Source: Anolis sagrei (taxonomy: Eukaryota; Chordata; Lepidosauria; Squamata; Anolidae). Taken from it: a stretch of 64,000 nt of DNA. The DNA is taken from contig NC_090024.1 of assembly GCF_037176765.1 (NCBI RefSeq), positions 55,179,861-55,243,860 on the forward strand, given 5' to 3'. Of this stretch, positions 58,417-64,000 are shown piece after piece; within the stretch, counting starts at the first letter, position 1; each line of letters starts with the position of its first letter. The position numbers and the translations under genes were made by a program. Below the pieces are notes generated by a model that saw only the letters and a list, made by a program, of their open reading frames with translations, had not been told where the DNA came from and did not search any database.

Positions 58417-59029
58417 CACACACAGATAGCACAAGCTCATGCATCTCAGGAAGTAGACTTTCCATTAAGCAATTGAATTCAAGTGGTGTCAAACTGCATC
58501 AAATCTACAGTATAGATGCATCCAGTAGAGAGAGAGAAAGAGAGAGAAAGAGAGAGAAAGAGAGAGATTGGTAGCACAGGCTTTCATGCATCTCAGGATG
58601 TAGACTTTCCATTAAGTAACTGCATTAAAGTAGTATCAAACTGCATTAAGTCTGCAATGTAGATGCGCCCAAAGTCGATTCCCACAATGGAACTTCCGAG
58701 GAGTTAGTACAAGCAACCACAACAAAGAACCCACGCCATGGCAATGAAAGCGGTATCAAAGCGCATTAATTCCACGGTGTGGATGCAACCCAAGGATGAG
58801 TGAAGGGAAACTGTGGCACTTACACGTGTCCGCACTGCGTCCTGACGGGCTGGTTGAGCACTTCCAAGCAGATGGAGCAGTCGAAAGAAGGGATCTGTTG
58901 TTGTTGTTGGGCTTTTTCTTCTCCCGCTCGCCCCAACTGCAGGGGGAGCGGCGGGATCCCGGCTGGGAGGCCTCCGGAGTCCGACGAAGTAGTGGCTTCC
59001 CTCCCGTCGCTGCTCAACGCGGAGCCCAT
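40308..59029 (-). CDS. RNF125: RNF125 (TRAC-1), E3 ubiquitin-protein ligase (6 coding exons)
   Basis: Spliced CDS: 58824-59029, 49555-49708, 48470-48564, 46233-46323, 42654-42761, 40308-40400 (747 bp, 248 aa plus stop), all GT-AG. Seen: N-terminal MGSALSSD with Gly2, as in the N-myristoylated human protein; C3HC4 RING C51, C54, C66, H68, C71, C74, C86, C89; C2HC finger C114, C117, H129, C133; C2H2 fingers C155, C158, H170, H175 and C184, C187, H205, H210; C-terminal UIM-like helix. RNF125 is known as a membrane-associated E3 ligase that dampens RIG-I/MDA5/MAVS antiviral signalling and acts in T-cell activation. Human RNF125 is 232 aa; the extra residues here are in the N-terminal linker, including five Gln in a row. 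The gene is tandem with RNF138 on the same strand. Confidence 0.93.
40636..40884 (-). mobile_element. tRNA-derived SINE (ACA-type), near full length
   Basis: GTCAGAAGTGACTTGAGAAA to AACCCATTGCGCCACCATGG, with B box AGATTCAAACCACCGACC. About 240 bp upstream of the last RNF125 exon. Confidence 0.85.
41290..42115 (-). mobile_element. CR1-like LINE end split by a hAT element
   Basis: AGAATCTTGGAATCCTAAAG before, and TCATTCAGTCCAACCCCCTG after, the hAT at 41342-42063. Confidence 0.55.
41342..42063 (+). mobile_element. non-autonomous hAT (Charlie/SPIN-like), 722 bp
   Basis: Same family as 27001-27733. Target duplication GCTTAGGC (41334-41341) / GCTTAGGT (42064-42071), 7 of 8. Inserted into a CR1-like fragment. 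In the intron between RNF125 exons 5 and 6. No transposase. Confidence 0.85.
42654..42761 (-). CDS. RNF125: RNF125 coding exon 5 (second C2H2 finger)
   Basis: 108 bp, phase 0 at both ends, acceptor TTACAG and donor gtgagt. It encodes [20 protein letters not shown] to YYEDYI, with ligands C184, C187, H205, H210. Confidence 0.95.
43556..43890 (-). mobile_element. L2/CR1-like tail (minus strand)
   Basis: TTTATTTATTTAGACC ... CTCAACCCCTGAAGGGGACC ... CAGGACGGCTTACA is the complement of an L2-like tail. Confidence 0.55.
43891..44137 (-). mobile_element. tRNA-derived SINE (ACA-type), near full length
   Basis: GTCCGGAGCGACTTGAGAAA to AACCCACTGCACCACCGGGG, with GGATTCGAACTTCTGACC as B box. It interrupts or abuts an L2-like tail at 43556-43890. 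Confidence 0.85.
44910..45335 (-). mobile_element. LINE C-terminal fragment, second type
   Basis: Minus strand 45045-45326 encodes [20 protein letters not shown] and KWHYLL; 44918-45115 encodes [20 protein letters not shown], a CxC-HxxxC motif typical of LINE C-termini. One frame change between them. In RNF125 intron 4. Confidence 0.7.
46233..46323 (-). CDS. RNF125: RNF125 coding exon 4 (first C2H2 finger)
   Basis: Acceptor CCCTCAG|G and donor GTG|gtaaat. It encodes [20 protein letters not shown] to RSERRPV. Although only 91 bp, its phases and flanking motifs fit human [18 protein letters not shown]. Confidence 0.94.
46330..48460. other. RNF125 intron 3, nothing recognised
   Basis: No coding or repeat signal that I could support beyond short A/T runs. 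Confidence 0.45.
48470..48564 (-). CDS. RNF125: RNF125 coding exon 3 (C2HC finger)
   Basis: Encodes [20 protein letters not shown] and [11 protein letters not shown], with H129 and C133 completing the C2HC finger. It ends AG|gtaagg in a split Arg codon. Confidence 0.94.
48712..48960 (+). mobile_element. 5S-rRNA-derived SINE
   Basis: GATCTTGGAAGCTAAGCAGG then TTAGCACTTGGATGGTAGAC match the internal promoter half of 5S rRNA. They are followed by a SINE body (GAGTATTCCTTGCCTAAG) and tail (CCTGAAGGCATATGCACAC). Retroposed, not a 5S gene: the 5' part of 5S is missing or degraded. In RNF125 intron 2. Confidence 0.8.
49555..49708 (-). CDS. RNF125: RNF125 coding exon 2 (second half of RING)
   Basis: Acceptor TAACAG|G and donor CAG|gtaaac. 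It encodes [20 protein letters not shown], then [13 protein letters not shown], then the C114/C117 pair of the C2HC finger. Very close to human RNF125. Confidence 0.95.
50219..50684. mobile_element. hAT-like element with a nested CR1-like LINE end
   Basis: Left CAGTGGTTCCCAACTTTT, right GGTTAAGAACCACTG; target duplication ATCTAGGA/ATCTAGGG (7 of 8). Interrupted at about 50368-50560 by CR1-like sequence. Confidence 0.75.
50368..50560 (-). mobile_element. CR1-like LINE 3' end
   Basis: TAGAATCATAGAGTTGGAAG and ACAGATGGCCATCCAGCCTC. Tandem ATAGAATCATAG is the complement of the CR1 terminal repeat. Related piece at 50690-50790. Confidence 0.65.
50782..50925. repeat. 42-bp-arm hairpin with a partial duplicate
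   Basis: Arms 50782-50823 and 50829-50870 pair with few mismatches (CCAAGTATCCC ... GGATACTTGG). The right arm is partly repeated at about 50880-50922. Likely a MITE that suffered internal duplication. Confidence 0.65.
51343..51780. mobile_element. Tigger-like MITE, about 440 bp
   Basis: Ends GGCAGTCCACAAGTTACAAA and TTCATAACTTGGAGACTGCC are inverted. No transposase. In RNF125 intron 1. Confidence 0.7.
53145..53610 (+). mobile_element. L2/CR1-like LINE 3' end
   Basis: CTTCTCAGTGGTGGCCCCTT, then CTATGGAACTCCCTCTCC, matching the SVVAP-LWNSLPS segment; tail CCACTGTGAGTTAGGGCTGG and (AAAT)n. In RNF125 intron 1. Confidence 0.7.
53945..54125 (-). mobile_element. L2/CR1-like tail (minus strand)
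   Basis: TTCTCACCCCCAAAAGAGGA and CTCCGGGCGGCTTCACAACA. Confidence 0.5.
54609..54725. mobile_element. palindromic hAT MITE nested in another MITE
   Basis: CAGGCATGAGCAAAATTTAG ... GTTTGCCCATGACTG, same family as 56357-56513. Target duplication ATGTAGAT (54601-54608) / GTGTAGAT (54726-54733). It hit the same target motif as the 56-kb copy. Confidence 0.85.
55415..55740 (-). mobile_element. CR1-like LINE 3' region
   Basis: ACAGAATCCCAGAGTTGGAA, ACAGATGGCCATCCAGCCTC, CTCCAGGGCAGCAGAAAACA. Longest CR1-like stretch in the window. Confidence 0.65.
56357..56513. mobile_element. palindromic hAT MITE nested in another MITE
   Basis: CAGGCATGGGCAAACTTGGG and its inverted copy, near-perfect arms of about 60 bp. 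Target duplication GTGTAGAG (56349-56356) / GTGTAGAT (56514-56521), 7 of 8. Confidence 0.88.
56810..57045. mobile_element. palindromic MITE with nearly perfect 38-bp hairpin arms
   Basis: GCCTCCTGCAGAATTCTGGG and its complement flank a short loop (about 56839-56930). Outer ends CTAGAGAATGAATCC and TTCATTCTCTAG are inverted. A relic of the family is at about 63145-63225. Confidence 0.7.
57065..57367 (+). mobile_element. hAT MITE with perfect 8-bp target duplication
   Basis: ATCTACAC at 57057-57064 and 57368-57375. Termini CAGGGGTCCTCAAACT and AGTTTGAGGACCCCTG. Contains an internal (CAA)n run at about 57165-57217. Inserted into the TGACACCACTTTAACT-type MITE. Confidence 0.9.
57540..58690. repeat. 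tandem array of MITE-derived units with varied microsatellites, RNF125 intron 1
   Basis: About eight or nine units of 110-155 bp. Each carries CTTTCATGCATCTCAGGAAG, TAGACTTTCC, TTAAGCAATTGCATT, AGTGGTGTCAAACTGCAT and ATCTACAGTATAGATGCACC. At the same join the microsatellite differs: (GATA/GACA)n near 57558, a G run near 57735, (GA)n near 57848, 57975 and 58105, (GT)n near 58205, (CA)n at 58373-58423, (GAGAGAAA)n near 58535. Confidence 0.9.
58373..58423. repeat. (CA)n microsatellite
   Basis: About 25 CA units with one interruption, within the RNF125 intron 1 array. Confidence 0.95.
58824..59029 (-). CDS. RNF125: RNF125 coding exon 1 (myristoylation site, first half of RING)
   Basis: ATG at 59027-59029. 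It encodes [20 protein letters not shown], a Pro/Leu-rich linker, a five-Gln run, then [20 protein letters not shown]. It ends at GT of a split Val codon before gtaagt, exactly as RNF138 exon 2 does. Start chosen because Gly2 and the MGS start match the mammalian protein; the frame is open upstream. Confidence 0.93.
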
Positions 59030-59290
59030 CGTCTGAATCCTCCCTTTCTTTCTCTCCGGGGAGACCTCGCGATACTTGGGAGCCCGCAGGAACTTAGCGA
59101 GAGGGAGCCTCTTTAGTTCTCTCTGCCTCTCTTTCTGGGCTGCGCTGGAGACCCCCTCGGCGCTCGGGGCGGGGCCACAGGGTCGAATCCCCGCAGGAGC
59201 CTGCCATTGGTCCCCGGCCAACCAATGACCGCTGCCGCCCATTAAAAGGGGGCGGTGCCAGCTAATGCCCCGCCCACAGGGGGGGGGCTT
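58830..59290 (-). promoter_or_regulatory. CpG island / promoter of RNF125
   Basis: GC- and CpG-rich. Reading toward the gene on the minus strand there are GC boxes (CCGCCC type, about 59240-59278), an inverted CCAAT (ATTGG on the minus strand at 59222-59226), a forward CCAAT (59206-59210) and another GC box (about 59164-59176), then exon 1. The spacing of roughly 180 bp from the CCAAT pair to the ATG fits a compact CpG-island promoter. Factor binding is inference. Confidence 0.7.
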
Positions 59291-59473
59291 CTTGGTTGCC
59301 AAAGGGGTTGGTCTCCAGATAGACCAGCAGTGTGTGTTTTGTGTGCAGTAGTTATTAGCCATGTATTCTACACTGTAGAATGAATGCAGTTTAACACCAC
59401 TTTTAACTCCCACGGCTCAGAGCATGGAAGTTCCAGAAGTGGTAGTTTCACAAGGTCTTTGGCCTTTTGTGAT

Positions 59474-59785
59474 TCCAAAGGTAAAGATAAAGGTTTCCCA
59501 TTGAATTAAGTCTAGTTGTGTGCGACTCTGGGGGCTGGTGCTAATCTCCATTTCTAAGCTGAAGAGCCGGCGTTGTCCTTAGACACCTCCAAGGTTATGT
59601 GGCCGGCATGGAGCGCAATTACCTTCCTGCCAACTCACATTTGCATGTTTTCAAACTGCTAGGTTGGCAGAAGCTGGGCCTAACAGTGGGAGCTCACCCT
59701 GCTCCCCAGATTTGAACTGGCAACCTTTTGGTCAGCAAGTTCAGCAGCTCAGTGGTTTAATCTGCTGCATCACCAGGGGCTCATG
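59474..59785 (-). mobile_element. Sauria-type SINE (tRNA head, BovB-like tail)
   Basis: On the minus strand: head GAGCCCCTGGTGATGCAGCA, B-box region GGTTGCCAGTTCAAATC, then the 3' part CCCAGAGTCGCACACAACTA and GACTTAA. The last part matches the GAGTCGGAGACGACTGAA end of the BovB copies in this window, as expected of a SINE mobilised by BovB. It splits an older MITE. Confidence 0.75.
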
Positions 59786-60099
59786 CAATTCTATAGCATT
59801 GCCCTTTTAAACTTCCTTGGCTCAATGGCATCAAAGCCTGGGATTTGTACTTTGGTTAAACACTTGTACCACCTGACAAAAAGCTACAGAACTTGTAAAA
59901 TCGCAACTCCCAGGATTCCATAACACCAAAAGTGCACTGTTTCTGCAGTGTCAGGGCATTCTAAGTTGTACTGTTCAATGTGGAGCTAACTTCTGAGTAA
60001 ACATACATGGCATTTTGGGGGGGGGGGGGAGAGAAACTATTTTGTTTTTGTAACGTTTTGTGATGATTTAGATCACTTTAATGTAGATCACCCTCGCTC

Positions 60100-60470
60100 T
60101 TGTCCTTCAGGGGGAAAAAAAAAGCAAAAACATGGCTGTGGAACCAAGCATTTGGGCAGTAAGCAGGACAAGAAACGAACACAGATTATGTGCAATTGTT
60201 ATTTGATACTGGAACGGCCGGGACCATGCTTTTGGATCATGTGATTTTAATGTTTATATTAATATATTTTTAATTCCTCGTTTTAATGTTTAAATGTAGT
60301 AACGTTTTATGATTTAATTTATAGTTTTATGTTACTGTTGTTTTATGTCAGGTTTTCATGTTTTGTAAGGCATTGAATTTTGCCGTGAATATGTTGGAAA
60401 CCACTTTGAGTCCCTCCAAGGGTGAGAAAAACGATTTATACATGAAGTAATAAATAAATTTTTAAAATGA
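60100..60470 (+). mobile_element. L2/CR1-like LINE 3' end
   Basis: ACATGGCTGTGGAACCAAGC plus tail GAAACCACTTTGAGTCCCTC and TGAAGTAATAAATAAAT. Confidence 0.65.
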
Positions 60471-61289
60471 ATTCACTTAAATGTTTCCTTAGCTCACACA
60501 TTAATCAAAGTGGAGGCCATAGTGAAGAAACCAGAAGAACATTAAGGGAGCAGCTACAGTACACTGTAGAAATTATGTTCTTTGACAATACAACCGCCAT
60601 GGGTCAATGTTATGGATTCCATTGACCCATGGCAGTTGGGTTGGGTCAACTGCCAACACAGTTGACCCAATTCCTGGGATTTGAAGTTTGGTGAAATACC
60701 AGCACTTTTTTTTTTTTTTTTTTTTACAGAGGAGCTAAAGACCTCGAAAAATTACAACTCCATGGCCTGGAACTAGGGCAGTTAATTATAGCATTCATTC
60801 CACAGACTAGAGGCACCTAAAGACCTGGAAGGAACCAGACAGGATCTCGAAGTGAAAAGATCTGTCATTGAATACTAAATTAAAGTGGCTCATGTTGTCA
60901 TATTTCTACATATGGTTGTGAAAGCTGAATAACGAAGAAAGTTGATAGGAAGAAAATAACTCATTTGAGATAATGATGCTTGAAAAGAGTTATGAGGATT
61001 CCATGGATTGCTAAAAAGACAAATAAATAGGTCAGAATTCACTTTAGAAGCCAAGATGACTAAACCGTGCTTCACTAGATGATTCATTTCAGAAGACAAT
61101 TAGGCTTGGGAAAGTGGAAGGCAAAAATCCTTCTTTAAAAGAAGCAAAGCCAGGGGGAAATGCAGTATGAAAAGAAAAATACCACATTCCAGATGGATTG
61201 ATTCAATCAATGAACCCAAGGCCCTGAATCTGCAAAACCAGACCAAGGCTGCTGATGACAGAAAAGGGTTGCTATAAGATACGATCAAG

Positions 61290-61700
61290 ATAGGTTCTGA
61301 AGGTTTGTTTAAATTGGATTTGTATGTAAATTGGAACAAGTAATTTTTAAATCATTCAATATATATGGATGGAGTTACACTTAAAATATTATCTGTTCTG
61401 ACACACACAAGCTTTGGATATCATAGGGAAGGGTTAACACCCCTGAGGTGTCTGTTTTGCTGTCTGCGCCCCTGTTCAGAAGATTTCACCTCACTTTTTG
61501 TCCCTGTGAGAATTGGATTTTAAAAAAAATGGCTTGTGGAAACGGATTGGTGCTAAAGTTTCAGCGGGGACACCTCCCCCCTCCCAGGATAACTCTTTTA
61601 GGAGTGAATTTCCCTTCCTAGGTGTTGTTGTCTCACCGCTATTCTTAACTATGAATAATTTAACTTGGATGTTTGTAACTCGGGGGCTACCTGCACTAGT
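61290..61700. mobile_element. Tigger-like MITE, inverted copy
   Basis: Reverse complement of the 51-kb family: GGGAAGGGTTAACACCCCTG and TTGTAACTCGGGGGCTACC. Confidence 0.6.
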
Positions 61701-62329
61701 ACAAAAGGTGGCTGGACTTCTATGAAGTTTTAAAATAGTTTGAAAGCTAAAGTTTTCACCACTCACTAAAGAGCAAAGAGAGACAATAGGAAGGGAGAGA
61801 GATCTATCCCTAGGGAGGGAAATTCACTCCTATGGAATTCTGCCTCTGAGGAAGTTACATTCCCTTAGCCTCAGATGAAGACAAAGACAATCCCCCCTTC
61901 TGAGTAAATCTTGCCAAGAAAACTCCGAGAAAGGGTCACCTTAGGTTCACCATAAGGTGAAAACATCATGAAGATGCACAGCAACTGTGTTTCATAGTTG
62001 GCTTACAAAAAGATTTAAAAAGGTAAATCTAAAATCCTGAGGAGAAAAAAAATCAAAGCACATCTCCCACAATATAATAAAATACAACACTCTCCATACT
62101 CTCCATGGATATAAAAGTATTTGGGAGCATCTACATTATAGAATGAATGCAGCTTGACACCACTTTATAAGACATGGCTCAATGCTATAGAATCCTGTGA
62201 GTTATAGTTTGGTGAGTCACTTGCACGTTTTGGCAGAGAAGACTAAAATTATAAAGCTACAGTTCCCATTATTTCATAGCACTGAGCCATGGGTCTCAAG
62301 ATGCATTCATTCTACAGTGTTGATGCATT

Positions 62330-63650
62330 ATATGCCTGCCAGTGAAAGAAGAGTAAAGTGGTTGGCCAGTCTAATTTCCTATGGAGGGGAAATTGCACAG
62401 TGTGAGAGCCCCCACCCACTCTCCTCCTGTGTCCTTACCAGACAGGTCTGCGATGGATTGAAGATTTGTAGAAGGAAGGAAAAATTTATCAGATACCATT
62501 TAAGTCTTTATAACCAGCTGTTTAAAATGTGCCTGGAAACAAGCCAGTGGCCAGTGAAGCTGTGTTATAGTAAACTAAAAGATATATAATCAAAACTGAC
62601 TTTTCCTGGAACAGATGCAACTGATGTGCTAGTCTTAAAAATGAAACCCTGGACATCAGGGCTCAAGTCTAGTAGTGCATCCAAGCTGTGAGCCTGATGT
62701 TTCAGTGGGTTTCAGGGAACTGTTTGTATGAGTCACACAGGTGGAAGCACAACTCTGTTCAGGTTGCCAGTTTAGGGTACGCCAGCACAAGAGGGATGGA
62801 GTTTCCTAAACAAACTCTTCCCCCCAAGGCCTTCCAAATGTTGTGTGGGATGTCAACCAAGGATTTATATTTGTTTGAACACAAAGTCCTCAAAGGACTA
62901 ATGTTTATTGAAGACAAATAAAAATGTTAATGTGCCAGTAACGCTACGTAATTTACAAGAATTCCTGGATGTAGAAAGGCCCCTGATGACCTCAGTAAGC
63001 ATGGGATTGCTGAGGGTTTAGGGAATGAAGGCTATCATAGCATATTGGGAGCAAGGCCACTTTGCTTCCTACACTTGTTCAGCCATAACACCTGAATGGA
63101 AACATGGTCTTTTCTAATATTAGGTGTACAGCTGAATTATACCCAGAATTCTGCAGGAGGCAGCCACAGGATTTCAGTGTGATGCTATACTCTTTGCCTA
63201 TTCTTTATGTTCTAGTGTGATAGACTGGCTTTGACATAAGCCCTCCTGTCCAAAATGAATTATGCATAAAGACAAAGTAGGAAAATAATAACTTGGAAAT
63301 ACTTCATAGTAAGAGCAAGCAAGTGCTTCCTGTAGAAATCTGCACTCTACAGAGCAGTCAACCAGTAGCATGAACTGATGTTTGCAGTATTTTTTGTAGT
63401 ACTTTCGCAATTATAGCACTAATATGGCACTGATTGCCATGGCTACATCAAGGGGTTGTTTGTTGGTGAAACTCTACTATGGAATTGTTGTTGATCATAA
63501 GTTGAACGTGAGCCTGCAGTGTGATACTGTACCAAAAGAGAAAAATGCTTTAATCTGTTCTCTGTATTTTAATATGCATTTTATACAAATATGTTTTGAT
63601 ATGCATCTTTTATAGACATACATTTTGATATGTGTATTTATAGAACCTTT
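62330..63650. other. upstream flank, no gene recognised
   Basis: Short frames only. One MITE relic at about 63145-63225. Confidence 0.45.
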
Positions 63651-63654
63651 ACAA

Positions 63655-63742
63655 TGCTTAACTATGCCGTAACCCACCTAGAACCACGAGGAGAGGCAGG
63701 TAAGAAATAAAATGATGATGATGATGATGATGATGATGATAA
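63655..63742 (+). mobile_element. LINE tail with (GAT)n
   Basis: ACCCACCTAGAACCACGAGG ... GGCAGGTAAGAAATAAA, then (ATG)n at about 63712-63740. Confidence 0.5.
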
Positions 63743-64000
63743 TTTAGCCTGTGTTAAATGACGACTGGTTTCCAAGCAGAGGGAAGTAATGGTCCCACAG
63801 TATTCTGTGCTGGGCAGGATTGAAGTACTGCTTTCAGTTCTAGGAAGGGAAACAAGCATAAAAAAGAGGTATAGATAACAAAGCATATGGTGAAATGGAG
63901 TAGGGGGTCTGACTTGGTAGCCCATGAAGTCCCTTCTAGTTTGATGATTTGAAAAGGGACACTGTATTATATATTGTGGGAAGTTGCAGAATTTTAGCAT

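Noticed and set aside
58796-59116. Plus-strand frames over RNF125 exon 1
   Set aside because: Antisense shadows of the real exon, with no conserved motif.
59300-64000. A neighbouring upstream gene such as TRAPPC8, expected from mammalian order
   Set aside because: No coding segment with recognisable similarity was seen in this flank; it probably lies beyond the window.

Overview
The window is vertebrate nuclear DNA, most likely from a squamate reptile (lizard or snake). The evidence is GT-AG spliced genes, long introns and a very dense mix of squamate-type repeats: young BovB LINEs, tRNA-derived SINEs, a SINE with a BovB-like tail, 5S-rRNA-derived SINEs, L2/CR1-type LINE ends, hAT and Tc1/mariner/Tigger MITEs, and pieces that look Penelope-like. 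An Anolis-like lizard fits, but the species cannot be fixed from sequence alone.

Two host genes are present, both on the minus strand and in tandem. Both encode E3 ubiquitin ligases of the RING + C2HC + two C2H2 fingers + UIM family. RNF125 has six coding exons between 59029 and 40308 (248 aa). RNF138 lies about 10 kb downstream with eight coding exons between 30199 and 6539 (290 aa). Every exon junction was read by eye; both assembled reading frames are multiples of three and end in a stop at the expected place. The order and strand match the RNF125-RNF138 neighbourhood of mammals. Each gene starts in a CpG island (about 58.83-59.29 kb and 29.82-30.43 kb).

Layout: 1-5.7 kb, 3' flank or 3' UTR side of RNF138 with old repeats; 6.5-30.2 kb, RNF138; 30.4-40.3 kb, intergenic repeat mosaic; 40.3-59.0 kb, RNF125; 59.3-64 kb, upstream flank with old MITEs, SINE and LINE pieces and no gene seen.

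The most notable structures are: (1) an apparently full-length BovB with an uninterrupted 1010-codon ORF and a 12-bp target-site duplication; (2) a second BovB in opposite orientation 0.4 kb away, so the two form a 2.2-kb inverted repeat whose loop holds RNF138 exon 5, a 66-bp exon whose skipping would keep the frame; (3) a 73-bp tandem array (about 26 units) grown inside one palindromic MITE, in RNF138 intron 1 close to exon 1; (4) a similar array in RNF125 intron 1, in which successive MITE-derived units carry different microsatellites; (5) hammerhead-ribozyme-like cores in a retroelement repeat at 31.7 kb (two, head to head) and 38.6 kb; and (6) an RNF138 start codon that appears to lie in exon 1, giving a longer N-terminus than in mammals.
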